Shown here: positions 35,382 through 49,000 of the stretch, piece after piece
Layout of the letters: each line of letters starts with the position of its first letter
Numbering within the stretch: position 1 is the stretch's first letter
Assembly: GCF_036417845.1 (NCBI RefSeq)
Contig: NC_089978.1
Location: 36,138,682 to 36,202,681 of the forward strand
Source: Apteryx mantelli
Taxonomy: Eukaryota > Chordata > Aves > Apterygiformes > Apterygidae
Length of the DNA: 64,000 bases
Direction of reading: 5' to 3'
Notes under the pieces: generated by a model
The model's database searches: none
Seen by the model: the letters and a program-made list of their open reading frames with translations, nothing else
Told to the model about the DNA's origin: nothing
Program-made: the position numbers and the translations under genes

Positions 35382-35426
35382 AACTGCTACTACCAGTTTT
35401 TCAGAACTGCTACTACCAGTTTTCAG
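35382..35426. repeat. Tandem duplication, 23-bp unit
   Basis: AACTGCTACTACCAGTTTTT plus CAG is repeated directly (35382-35404 and 35405-35426, the second one T shorter). Partial AACTTTCAG repeats continue to about 35435. Confidence 0.85.
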
Positions 35427-38261
35427 AACTTTCAGAACTGTTTCACAGGCCTCTGGAAGAAAAGGCAAAGCCAGCTTGACAAAGCTGGGCTGAGATACTC
35501 AGCAACCAGAAAGAGGCAACTTCCTGCTGCCATAGGAGGCGCATCATTTTTAACACCCAGCTAATCAGTATTGGTAAATAACGAGCAGTAATGGTTCCTG
35601 CTTCAATACGCTGGCAGTGAAACCCAATACGAGGCACATTTGCCACCCAGCAACACACAGTACAGTTTAAGAAGGGCTGACCTATCTCAGTTTGCTGCTG
35701 ATGATGATTTTGATGATAATCCGATATTTCAGGAAGCCAGTTCATCCCATTAACCACCAGAAAATTAAATCAGCCAAAAATAAAATATTTCTGCCAGTTT
35801 AGCAAGCTCAACTGGCTCCCCGCTAAACCGCACCCTGAACTATCTAATACTCCAAGGCATGTTTAGATAAGTAAGGTCCTGCATTCACAGGCAGCCTTTT
35901 GCTGTACTTTTCCTGCATTTGCAGGTTTTTCTCCTGCACGGACAGCAAACCAATTTTAAGGAAACCAATCTGCAGGTTGTCAGGGCACACCTTACACCAC
36001 GCCCATCTGCAATACAGATTAAATGTGGAAGAGATTTTTGAGAATGCATCTCAAGAATTTGAAGCGTTTCCATATGGTATTGATAAAAGACATTCAATGT
36101 TTCTTGTTAAGCTACTGAATCTTGCCTATAGAAGAATACAAATCTGCTAGAGCAAAACAGTATGGTCTACTTGATTACAGTCAAAGGCTGTTCTTTGTTT
36201 AAAAACAAATCACCACCACCAGGGTACAATACTCAAGCATATCACAAGATCTGTAATTTGTCTAGGTTGTTAACAATTCTTCCAGCTGTTCAGGTTTGAA
36301 GCAGGAATGCCTTCCAAGACTTTGCTATAGCTAGTCTTGTAATGATCAGTGCTTCACTCCCAGTCTACACTTGTGAATTTCCCTTATCAGAACCACTGCT
36401 ACAAACACAAACTTTACCAGTCCTTCCCACAAAGACATCTACCAATTAAAATATGCCATATATTAATGCTTAGTTTATACAGGTCTGCTTGTGAGTTGCC
36501 ATAGAAACATCTTAAGTTGACTTATTTGGGGCCTGATGAAATTGCTACCTTGTTCTTTATGCATTAATTAAATGAGGTCAGGCTAGAGTCTCAGAACATT
36601 GTGGCATAGTACAGGTCAAGTTTACACGTTGCCACATTTGGCACCTTTATATTTGACACTCCTTCCACCTCCCTGTGGGTCAATGGAATAGGTGGTGCTA
36701 AAAATAGGAGAGATCCTAGTCTCAGGCTTCGTGTCTTTGCTTGGCTAGCCTCATTTCAGAAAAGATAGCCCATCTCAGGCTTGAGATTTGAGAAGATCTG
36801 ATATAGAGACAGATTCTGAACTACAGCAGCAAAGGATAGTTGAGGCTGTCAGACTCCAAGTCTTCTTCATTCCCACAGGCTGACTGGATCCGGACTGGCC
36901 ACAACTTCTTGACGCAACCCAGCAATTATTTTGATCCCAGGGGACTGATAAGAAAGGAGAAGCCACAGCCTACATTTGCTAGACAAGGAAAGCTAGCTAG
37001 GGATGGGAAAGTGGAGCAAGAAGGACTACTACTGACATTCACAGCAGAATAAATGACTTCTGAGATGACAAATAGCAAGGAGAAAAAAAGGCAAGACAGC
37101 AGTGAGGAAGAAAACATGCAAGAATGAAAAAGAGACAAAGTATAAAATAAAAAAATGGAGCTAGGCTAGCTGAATATATTTTAAAGTTTAATAAATTGAA
37201 ATGTGAAGTATTGTGATTCAACATACAAACACCACTAGCTTTTATATAACATACTCCTATACAGTGATTTTACACGTGTGAGAAAGGTGAACTCTATTAT
37301 AGCACATTTCCTCTGGGAAGACTTAGCAGGCCTGTTAAGCTTGATGCCTTTTCTAATGCAATAAGTCTTGGAAAGACATCAGATGTTTTCAGAACATTTT
37401 AATAAAAAAATACTTTCCCTTGACATCTTCTATTCTCCATTATCCCGTTATCCTTCCCATACTACCCTAATCTTTCTTTGCAACGGTCCATAGGATTGGC
37501 AACATCTATTATTTCAAGCATATTGCACCTGTGATGCCAGCCCTGAAGAAAGCAGAGACAGCTTATTTGTCTAAGAATTCTAAGAAAAAAAACAGAACAC
37601 CCACAGGGTGAAAGGAAAATCAATTTTTATATTTTTAGAATTCTCAAAAGAGCTCCTAGAATTCTACAAGTCTAAACATCATAAAGCTATTAATCTACTT
37701 TCTCAAGTGACAAACTGCTGAAAAGTTACCCCAGGTACTTTTGCTAGAGTCTTATTTAAAGTGTCAAGCTATCAGATCCAGATGGCTTGAATGCCACTCT
37801 TACCCTCCCATCTATAGTGCTGCAGCCTTCTTTGGAAGGCCTGGATTCAATCTCTAACAACTTAAATATCATCTCTATACAAGACAGAGAAAGACTGAAC
37901 TAATTAATGTCTGCCCCTTATACTGGCTGATAAAATACTTCTGGTGTGCAACTGAGGCAAAACGATCAGATTAGGGTCAACTACCTTTCCCTGCTTGAGA
38001 TATCCTTGAACAAGTTGTTCTACAGCAACTGGCATGGTGAATATGTAAGACAAAAATGCTGTAACCCATATTTCTCAGGGTAGTATGTTGCCTACACGTA
38101 TATTAATGTGCTAAATAGTTTTTAATCACTTACAGAGTTCGTTAAACCTTCAGTGAAGGTACAAGTGAGACAAGACTTTTTTTTTTTTTGAATAAACTAA
38201 TGAACGTGAAACAGGCTGAAATCTGATGTCCACAGAACATGCAAAAATTCCAAACCAAAGG

Positions 38262-39828
38262 CAAGTGTGTACAAAATAATTTATTACAGCATATGTCGGC
38301 AGTATTTTACAGTGAGTTTTCCATTCAACAATTTTGAATCTAAACAGATGACACACAAAGCAGACAATTTTAATTAGAACGGTTTATTTGTCTTAATAAA
38401 ATCCCCTCTTCATGAATTTATATTTGCCTTAGAGGGGCTAGTTAATATTACTGAAATTATTTACATTGCAGTGAAATAAGAACAAACTGATTGAATGATT
38501 CCATTACAGTTTCCAGAAAACTGATTTTCTGTACAAGCCACAGTATAGTTATGTTTTGATAGCAGTTCTTATAGAATGTAAAGCTGTCATATGTAGCCAT
38601 TTTGTCCAGCAATATTATGCTTTAAATAGTTATATTAGATTTAGACTTCCATTTTGATGTGTTGTACATTTAATAGTTAATGCACCAGAATACAGAGTAA
38701 GAAAAGGTTCCTTGCGATTTGTAGTCAGCCTCTTTGTACTCCCTTAAATAGTTTTTAAATATAAAACACACTCCTCACATACTATTTGCTTTGCAGCAAC
38801 TAAAGCAATAGTATTTAGGCAAGAGAAGTACTAGTTTCTTGGCCATAAGTCCACAGCTAAGACTTTTAATGGAGGTAATACAGTAAACTTACCAGTGAAT
38901 TTTTACGATATAGAGAGGAACTGTATTCCCCATTAATGTACCTTATGCATCTGCCCAAAACTGGAGTAGCTTTTTCAAACTAAGTGTCAATACATGAACA
39001 GATGGGGAGAAATCAAAAGGAAGAGGAGGAAAGCAGAAGGTGAAAAAAAGGGCGGACAACATTATCAAATTCATTGTATTTTCAGGGAAATGCTTGAGAA
39101 TACTCAAACTTAAAAAGTTAAACTGCCCATAAACTTAAGGAAACAATAACTATGGAACACAAGGTAGAGAGAATACAGTTTTCAAAAAACTTTGTTTTTA
39201 CCCAAACCTAATCTTCATATCCATCAACACTGGTTCCATGTAAGACACACAACTGATAAAAACATGCAAACTGCCAATGCTTTCACTGTCACTGTGCTTC
39301 AAAAGAAACCAAACTGACCAAAAAAAAATAATAAAAAACAGAAAAAAAACAAAGAACAACAGTAAAAGATGAAGAGGGTAATTCAAGCAGCACTTCATCA
39401 GTCTTAATCTGCTAAAAACGCTCAGATGATAATTTTATTAACAAGATATGATCACATTTATATGTATATGTAGCAACACTTAAGTGAAGGCAGTCTTTAA
39501 CATCCATAGATTTTTTTTGTGAGGGAGGGCTGATGGAATATTAAAAGACAACTGTACAAGTATAAACATGAAAAATGCTGATTAAGGATAATGTTTACAT
39601 AAATATTGGCAGTTTTTGTTGGGAGGAAAAAAAAAAAGCTAATAGCATACTCCATTTCATTTAACTACCCAAATATTTCATTTTATACCTGTTAAAGATA
39701 TTTTAATATACCCTGGAAAAGTAACCCTGATCTGTACCCAGCCAATCTGTATGTGATGAGAGTCAGAGTTTTGTATACATGTGCGCAAGTACGTACAGAC
39801 ACACGCGCAGAGGTTTGCACACACTACT
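38262..39828 (-). other. NAA16 3'UTR (approximate)
   Basis: Sequence after the NAA16 stop is AT-rich without coding signs. AATAAA on the minus strand occurs at 39434-39439, 38383-38388 and 38280-38285, so 3'UTRs of about 0.4, 1.45 or 1.55 kb are possible. The limit given assumes the most distal of these. The end is inferred. Confidence 0.5.
38280..38285 (-). terminator. Candidate distal NAA16 polyadenylation signal
   Basis: AATAAA on the gene strand. Alternatives are at 38383-38388 and 39434-39439. Which one is used cannot be decided from sequence alone. Confidence 0.4.
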
Positions 39829-40029
39829 TCAAATTTCATTAGACAGCACATCATGGTTAATGGCTGTGTGGTTCACGGATGCAATGCTGCTATCATCCTC
39901 ATTTGTGGCAGGCATAAAGGCAGATGTAAAAGGAAACAGTTTATGACATGTTGCTTGATATTCTTCACATTGAGTGTGGCAGCTTCCAAAACTGCCATCA
40001 AGCAGTGCCTCAGAAACCTTTGTTAATGT
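39829..40029 (-). CDS. NAA16: NAA16 last coding exon with stop
   Basis: 201 bp, acceptor TTTCTTTAG, phase 0. It encodes [40 protein letters not shown], then an acidic, Ser/Asn-rich tail ending DVLSNEI and TGA (39829-39831). Confidence 0.95.
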   Translation of the reverse strand, partial: TLTKVSEALLDGSFGSCHTQCEEYQATCHKLFPFTSAFMPATNEDDSSIASVNHTAINHDVLSNEI

Positions 40030-43000
40030 CTAAAGAAACAAAAGTAACAGTTAATAAATGCAATTTACAATTGTTTTATTATCAAAAATAAAAAGAGACA
40101 CAGTTAAACAATACTGGCATGAGCAAATTCAGGTGCTCTGTTGGTATTTAGATTTCCTATAGTTACTTGGAGAAAAACAAAATTTAATAAAGTTGTTCTT
40201 TCAAATAATATTAATTTACCACTAAACACAAAGGATGTGTACTTAAGTATGCGTTATTTAAGATCATATATACTTTCGGCTCTAAATAAAACTGTATCTT
40301 TTACCTTCACATTTTTGTCTCTCATATTTTTATCCAATCTTGTAGCAATGGCGATTGCTTTTTCTTGTCTTGATTTGTCCAGGAAATACATCATCTTTGC
40401 ACCTATCACAAGAAAGAAAACAGTACTGAGATATTAGCACTGCTAAATGCAATACTACACATACACACATGGAATCTGAAAAATTATAAATCAATGTGAA
40501 AAATTATAAATCAAAATTATAAAGGACTTCTTTAATACATCATGTTTTCCTCCCTTATTTATCATTTAAAATTAATGAAACTAAAAGCTATTTTGTAGTT
40601 CATTAGGAGCATAAGGATAGAGTAACACAGGAGATCTGCTTCTGCAAAAATGAAAAGGCTCACTTTACCGAGGACATGTCAAAACACAGTCAGGAAATAA
40701 ATGTAAAGAGTATGTTGATGACTAAGCTCTTCAAATCAGCAGGCGAAATGAAATCCATCCTACAAATCAGGAAGTGATTAAAAGACGTTTTCTCAGAGAT
40801 GCTCTGAATTCTTTTGAAAAGTATTGGAGTTAGATGAACTGACAGAACAAATAAGTTATTGAACAAATTTGGAACACATTCCAGAAGAACTTCAGACCAG
40901 TATGTCTGTATGGCAGAAAGTAAGGTCAAGCAGGTCTACTAACCTGGGGCTGAAAGAATTTTAGCTTAGGTACAGGGAAAGCAATAACATAAGTTTGGTG
41001 CTTTGCCTGGACTAGACAGCATTGCTGAGAAGTAAAATTGTGTTAATGTGACTATATATAGCTTCCTGGACCACAAACAGTTTATCATAACTGGCCCAGC
41101 CATCTTTGCAAAATACTGCATTGTTCCTTATACCATAACTAATTTAATAATAAAAAATAATAAATAACTAATGATAATAATAATAAATAATGATAAATAA
41201 CTTATTTAACAAAAATGCAGGTTTGCCATTCACTATCCTTTCCCCCAAAACAAATCCAGACACACTGCACTACATTATCTACTATAAAGAGCAAAAGTCT
41301 TAAGAAATCATTTCACCTGAAGTAATGAAAACCCACATTCTCTGAGTGTATTGTCTCATTCTTGCTCAACTTATTTCCACAATTATTAAAATTTATTTTC
41401 CTAATTAATAAAACTTTCTTAATTCTTACAGCTTTTTGCATCTGAAAGATTTCAGAACAGAAATTGCAAGAGTGAATATATTTGGGTTATCACTGTCAAG
41501 ACACATACTAAATTCAAATCAGTTATGTTTGTTTAAAGTTATGGAGGTCATGGTATAGAAGTTGAAAAAAAGGCTTAGAATTCTGTTTATATTTTTACTA
41601 GTGACTACTTTAAGCTAAAAAAATGCTTACTTGGACTCTCACACCTAAGATCTAGGTCTTTCAGACCTTCAGATCAGATTAAAGATGACAGTTTAAAAAG
41701 ATACCTATATATTGCACAGTAGATGAGTCCAACATTTCAAACTTGTTTCAGCATAAACAGAAGATTGACAGATAGATGACCTAATGCTATAAAGACCATG
41801 TCTATGGTTAGCTCCCTCCTGGTTTTGCACTAAAGCTCTAGTCTCCATTTGTTCCCACTGCCTGTAAATTAAAACACAGTTGGATCTCAGTGATCAGTGG
41901 ACCCTAAGGGTAGTGAGGGGCTGTTATGCACTTATGTCCCTTATCTCCACTGAATGTGAATAGACTCGCCCTCTTCAAAGGGGTCCCTGACATCACTCTA
42001 ACATAGGTGCCACCACTGTCCATGGCTAGCTTGGATTCTTCTCTAAGACATTAAAGACATAGCCAGTGTGAGGCCAAATTCATAAGTATTAAACAGCCTT
42101 AGCCTGTACAATTACTATGACAAACTGACTGTGCTGTTTTCCATAATAATATAGGACAGGAAATTAGAACCTGGAAAACATCCAGCCAGTTAAATGCCTA
42201 ACCTTATTATGCCTGAGAAGATAACAAAGAAAAAGTAGAAGAACGCACCTGTAAGAATCAAGGAGCAACTACCTGTGAGGTATCTTTATCTGACTTTCCC
42301 AATCCCCAGTTTCAGAAGAAAGGGGTGCAAGGATTTTTCTTTGGGTGCTGTCCTGGAACAAGGCTCCACCTTTTTAATGGGCTCTATCTGTTTGGGGTAG
42401 GATACCTAAGCCTCTTCCGAGTGAGATGAACAATCCTTGGGAGCTAACTTTTCCCAGTGATTCTAGAGGGAGCCCAGATAACTTTTACAAACTTTGGTGA
42501 GATTAGTACTACTTCAGGTACTTTAAGTGCCTGATAAATCTAAGCTTTTTCTTGCTTCCCAGCTGCTGGAGTGGTATTTTGTTTTCTCCTCTACTATCTT
42601 CTCAGGTGACATTGCTTTTTATTCCAAAACTTTCTGGACTCAGTAGAAGCCACACATTTCAATTCTAGCTTCCTTCCAATTAACTCCAACAGCTCTTCAT
42701 AGCTCTTTTAAACAAGAAGTACAAATGTGTCATATTTCAATTTTTCATTGTTGCCTACAGAGCAGAAAAGCAAAGGTAAAGTTACAAGTTTGCCATTACA
42801 TTTTTATTCATGCTGTTGCTACATGACAAAGGTATGAGTAGGAACAGAAACATCCCAGCTGATCAGGGAAAAGCGCTGCTTGTTATAACAAAAATCTTTT
42901 CTATCAGAAGGGCTAAACATTTACAACTTATATTTTCTAATTATTTCAACACTGGAAGCTTCAACAGGAGGGATGACAGTGCTTCCATACTTGATTATTT

Positions 43001-46000
43001 GTGGTGGTTTGGTGGTTTAATCACGCTTTTTGGAGGTGAGAGGCAGGTTCCTTATGCAGCTAATAAAAAAAAATAATAATTTTTTTGACATGGTAAAAAC
43101 AGGCAGGAAAAAAAAAGAAAATAACCATCCACTGAGTTTCTAGCTCATTCCAGTTTATGTATGATTTGTTGAGTGCAGAGAAAGATACACATTTGAATCA
43201 CTTAAATCATTTCATTTTCAAGAGCATTAAAATATTAAACAAACCTGACAGTTGGTGCTGAATGGAGGTAGCATTGTGTTTGAGAAACTCTTCATTAAAA
43301 CTTTCCAAATTTTTATTAACAAAGATTTTTTGCATTTCTTGAGTTAGGACCTTGCTCACAGTCTCAGGGAGGTTACTATGATCAGATACTAGACGGGGGA
43401 AGGTAAGAGGGAGAGAAACAAGAAAGCTGTTTAAATGACATCAGAAAATAATGTGAAATAATAAACATCACTGCTAAAGAATTACCACTTTTTTCTGAGC
43501 TTGTACGCAGAAAGAAACGTGATAGTTCAAAACAGTGTTAAAGTCAGCACAAGCTTTGCTATTTGGAAAACATCAAATTGATGTTTGATTCTGATTATAT
43601 TTTTGAATAATATTAATTTTGCATATGTATATATACACACTGCAGAAAAACATATGTTGCTAGTCAGAGTGATTTTATTTAAATCACCTAATTTGGAATG
43701 AAGCCAGCAAGAAATATACAGTCAGCTTACTTTAACACTGTCTCATGTACCAATTTGTTATTTTCCTAAGAAATCTTCAAGGCTTTAAGTCTAAACTGAT
43801 TCATGTGACAAAATAAAACACTAGATTTGGTAGTGCTTCTTCAGAGCAAACAGGGTGAAACATTTAAGCAATTATAATCTCTAGTGTGCTTGTTCAGTTT
43901 CTATGTATTTTAATTTTTTTTTCCATGTAACAACTATTACTAACAAACTTCTAAAAGTCTAATTGCATTTAAAATGCAGGAGAACAAGCATTTATGTAAT
44001 TTCATTTGTTTAACTGATATTAAGTGCTCTATAAATGCACACAGATGCATCTGTAGATAAAGCATTCATAACAGCTTTCTGCCATGCAGATTTTCTGTTG
44101 CCTAACACAAGTTCACAATGCATGCTTTGCTTCAGTCAGAATCTTTCTCCCATATCAGCCTTTCTTAAAACTTGTAAAAATTCAAAGGATCTTTGGAACG
44201 CCTATTCCTCTGTGAAAGTATGAAGTATGAATACTATGAAGCATTGGGTCCACCTGGTGGATAATGGAGGAAGGAGTATAATACATACATGGGACACTGC
44301 ACAGCACAACCCCTATTTTCTCAGGTAATACCTAAAAAATAAACCATATATTTTTATCTGTCTTGCTATAAGTTTGTTTTTGAAGAGTATTTTTACATTA
44401 CGTAACATCTAGTTATGTCCATGAACATATTTCACTTTCCATATCCTTATATATACATATGTATTCCCTACATACATACCAGCTTTAGAAAATTTAATCA
44501 AGCATTCATGTAGCCATGGGTTATTACTGTTGATAGCAAAAGCTCTTTTGACAGACTGTAACATTAACAGAAATTTTCCTGTGGGAAGGGAAAAACAAAA
44601 ACATATTGAGACTAAGAATATGTAACTTTTTACATCTCTTTGTACGAACTACTATTTTATTTAGCAAATCTAGCACAAACATTAGAAACATCAAGGCCTA
44701 CACAGAATTGGAACGAAGATACGCTTTTCCAATCCAAATTACTTAAGAATACAGAAATCTCTACTGCTCAAACTCTGGCAACACTGCATAAGTAATGTTA
44801 TCTTTTTTTTTTTTTTTCCTAGATGCTTAATTTCATACTACAAGTAAATATTAATTTCTACAGCATTTCTTAGTACTACCAACTTACTTTGCTCTTAGTT
44901 TTTAAAGTAAACTATTGGTGGCTTAACAAAAATGATCTGTCATTATGAGCTTTCCCAAATATCTCCTCTATTAATTCTTGATATGATGCAAGTCCCTGGT
45001 TCAGTCAGCAAAGAAGGTATCCATTCCAAACATTAATTTTAGACTACAGTTAGATAAAATAGGCTGCCCTGAAGGATTAAAAGTCTGTAGAGCAAAAATA
45101 AAACTATGCAATACTTTACCTTTTCTAAAGTATATTTCAAATGCTAATAAATGTGTGTCTATGTTATCTCCAATAAGATTCTTAAGTGGTATAAGGAACT
45201 TAATTGCTTCTTCTAGAGGATTTTCTACCTGTTTTAATAAAAACACACACAATTAAAGTTAAACCTAAAATAAATTTCAGACAAAAACCAGACTGATGAC
45301 AGTTTCTGATATCAAGAGCATTTAAATCAGAGGCTAAATGTGAACTGCTGATAGCTTTCTGAATTAAACTGAACGAAAAATTTTTTATTTAAACAGCCAG
45401 ATTTAAAAGTGTTTACTCAAGATTTCATACTGAAAAAGGCAACATCATTGCTAACTGTGGCACTGTTTATGTAATTTGATTAGCTATGTTATAATTTAGC
45501 ATTTAGGAAACAATTAAATATGACCACCTGACACAACAAGCTTGACCTTCACAAATTATTCTGATAAAGGAAATAGGTCTTTGTGCTCAGAAAAATGCTG
45601 GCTCAAGTCTTCAAATTCTGTGTACTGCAATCACATTTCTGTTATTTTTTCTCTATTTAGTATATGAAAACAAACAGAGTCCTTTGGGCAGGAATTATCT
45701 TTTCATTCAGTTTCTATCTTAATGAATAAGACTGGAATACCCAGAATTTAAAGTAACAATATCATTATTAATATAGAACTTTAATGTATTAGAGGAAAAA
45801 TTGTACTTTTCAGTATAAGTAGAGGTAGACTACAAAATCATATTTTTGCATGCAAAAATGATTTTATAAGACTGCTGGATTCTTTTAGGAAAACCTGACA
45901 GTAATCTTGTATTACAGGTAATCTTATGGTAATGACACGAACTCAACATAAGGAGTAACACCATGCTAACCCTTTCCAGTTTTTCAGGAACTAGCTCTTC

Positions 46001-49000
46001 CCTGGGTCCACTAGTTTCCTCCTCTTCTTCATCTCGCTTTTTCTTTTGATTCTTTTGTTGTCGCTCTCTTTCTGCGTGTTTTCTTTCCTCTTCAAGTTTT
46101 GCTTTCTTTTGTGCTCTTCTCTGCTTGCTAAGCATTTTCTTCAGTTCTTTGGCTGAGAGATTTTCTACAGATTAAGGTAACAGATAATCTATATTACTAG
46201 AGAATCAGTATTCCATAAAAAAAACCTTGTTTCTCTCAAACAACATGCAGATGTCACTATGCTCCTTCTCCCTGCATGAAAATTATATACTTTTACAGCA
46301 ACTTCCTTTCCATTTTTTACACTTGCCAGGGTACATCACTGCATAATCCAACATTACTACTGGATTACTATTTACAGCACAACACTTGTTCTTGCACATC
46401 TTCTCTTATATAGTTGTTATATAAGCCTCAACTATTTGAAAGGTTAACTACTATATAAAGTTGTTACATCTATACAACAGGTTTTACCTTAGAAAAATAG
46501 ACAGTTGTTTTCTCAAAGGTAATATTAAGCTCTTCATTCTAATAATAACCAGAAAGAGCATGACTGATTTACACTCCGTATTAAAGCAAGCCTGTTTTCC
46601 TTCATGAGGGTGCCTACGTGACCAGCCAAATATACAGTGCAGAATAGTCTCGATTTTCTGCAAATTCTAGGGCATAGCTAACTGGACACAATCAAAAACT
46701 GTGATATTGTTTAGGGTGTGGGGGGGGAAGATAAAATATTCTATTATGTATTAACAGGGCCATTATAAGAGAGGTCAGGCTGCTTGCTGTGTTCAGATTT
46801 GTAGATTGGACTAACATGTAGATAAACCAAAAAGGTTTAACAAGCAGTTGTGTGAAAAGCAGAATAAACGAAACATGGTTTCCTACAGGCCCATATAAAA
46901 GTGGGGAACCTTCTTTCCCATTCAGCCCTCTTTCTTTCTTCCCTGCTGTCACTTTGGCCTGACTTGTTGCTGGAGTAACACCACAGTTTCTGCCAGTTGT
47001 CTTTAGTGCTTCACTGGGAATATAAGCTGTGCCAATGATGTGGGCATGGAACGGAAGAATGGGCTACTGGAGGGCTAATGTGTCTTTTTGTGGCTACGAT
47101 GGCATCACTACCTCCACCAGGCCCATGCTGGGGCCATCCAGTGTCCTGAGACTGGGAAGTGAGAAGCAGCAGACCCTTAAGCCCTTTTTACCCCATTGAC
47201 ACAGTGCTGTGGTCCCCTGTGGATAAGCCTACCCAATCCCAATTCAGAACACCTGAATAAACTACATTACTTCTAAGGTTCTTCCTCACCTAGGACAAAA
47301 ACTCTATTAAGATCCTGTCACACCCAGCTTACATTATATACAAAATTATAAATTAAAATTGGATAAAAAGATGCAAATTGTATTGTGCTATGTATATGCA
47401 GCTTTTCATACACATACATACATATATGACAGATACAGTAAAATTTTTTATTTACCTCTGAAGGAAAGATAAGATTGTACTGGTAACATTTAGTGGCATT
47501 TTTGGTTTAGTTTAACTTTTTTTCCATGTCAAATCTCCTTCCCCTTACAAAAAGCCATATATTAATTTTGTCCCTTTTATCAACATTTTCTGAGTGTTGC
47601 AGTGATTGTATAACATTAAATATACTAGCTGCTGTCACTGGTGGAGAAGCAATTATTTAGCTTAAAAAAAGAAAAAAACAAACTAGTAACACACTTGCCA
47701 ACAAGTCCTCAGACTTCTATACCACGCATAATGGGTTTTCTAAGAAAACCTGCTTTCCATTTAATACTAGTTTCAGATGATTTCTCAAATGTATTAATTT
47801 TGCTAATACACACTTATCTATGTAGTTTTTAAGACCCAAAGTTATGTGAAAAAATAATGAAATGCAGTGCAGTACTCACTCGTATTACTAGATTATAGGT
47901 GAATTAAATACATTTGATCAAAACCCAATTCTTACAACAACTCATAGATTGCTTTCCCACAAAATATATCTATTATGTTTTGCAATTATTTTTTATGACA
48001 TTTAACTATCTTTTGGTTAAATGAATCTTTGATAAATGGCTAAATTCTATTTGACTTTTCCTCTTTAGATTCTGAAATGCCACTCTTTCCCAAGTATTGC
48101 AACTATAGCTAGGTTCATTCCTAAACTAGTTTTACAAGATGGTGAGAGGAGAACAGCAGAGAGAGAGAAAGCCATAATATGTTATCCACAATCTCTTTTC
48201 AGTTACTAATCAAATCGTAAAAGACAGAAAAATCGAAAAACTTGTGCACATTACAACAGATACTGATTCTATAGCACATAACTTACGTAGCTTAATAAGT
48301 TTTTATTTGTGCCATACACATATGAGCCTCCACTATGGTCTACATACCTGAATTTACTTCTTGTTCTTTGCTTTCATTGGTAAGAGGATTATCATGTAGC
48401 TTCAAGTAGATTTCAATTGCTGATCGAGCAGCCTTGAAATAGAAGGTATGTTTCCTGAGCACATCTTCTAATCTCAAAAGGTCTACATAGGCACGAAGAG
48501 TCATCTTTCTCATGCAGTATGTGTGGAAGTCAAATTGATCATCTGTTATCTCAAAAAAATGCTTCAAGGAAGAAAAACCAAAATAAGTCTTAGGCATTAC
48601 CCTGGCTTACTTCATCTCCATTTAATTAAAAATAAATAATAAAGTAACAACTGATAATTATTTACAGGCAATATTGAACAAGCATAGAAATATTTTGATA
48701 ATATTGATTGTCCAAGAGAGCCTGTCAGTAGGGAAAAAAATCACCCAGGAAAATCTCCTTTTGCTTGTAAAAAAATACAATGAGATTATTAAAAGACTCT
48801 TTAAAAACAAAATGAAATGTGATTGTTCTGATAAAAAAACAATTAGCAAAAGACAGCATAAAGTTAATGCACAAATAGTTTTAGATAGGAGACGTGTCAT
48901 TTTAAGTTCAATCTTTTTTACTTCAAATAATAATTTTGCAAATAGCAGCCAAGAGCAAGATCTGTTATATATAACATTAAAACATCGATTACTAACCTGT

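Larger units (their letters stand above)
28546..38262. other. Intergenic region between NAA16 and RGCC, AT-rich part
   Basis: Nearly 10 kb with no recognised exon. Separately listed: a short tandem duplication, a hAT-like miniature element, two copies of an old repeat tail, a small hairpin, a CTCF-like motif and a 23-bp tandem duplication. The longest open frame (31308-31823, plus, 171 codons) has no domain, no codon pattern that convinces and no splice context. Confidence 0.6.
40403..43244 (-). other. NAA16 intron with tandem and AAT repeats
   Basis: 2.8 kb. It holds a 20-bp-period tandem duplication (40477-40523, unit with AAAAATTATAAATCAA) and an (AAT)n-rich stretch (41141-41206). A slightly GC-richer stretch (about 41880-42480) may be an unrecognised old repeat. 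No exon seen. Confidence 0.65.

Noticed and set aside
35885-36150. Overlapping plus and minus frames, considered as a small gene
   Set aside because: Both strands are open to a similar extent, with no start context, homology or splice support.
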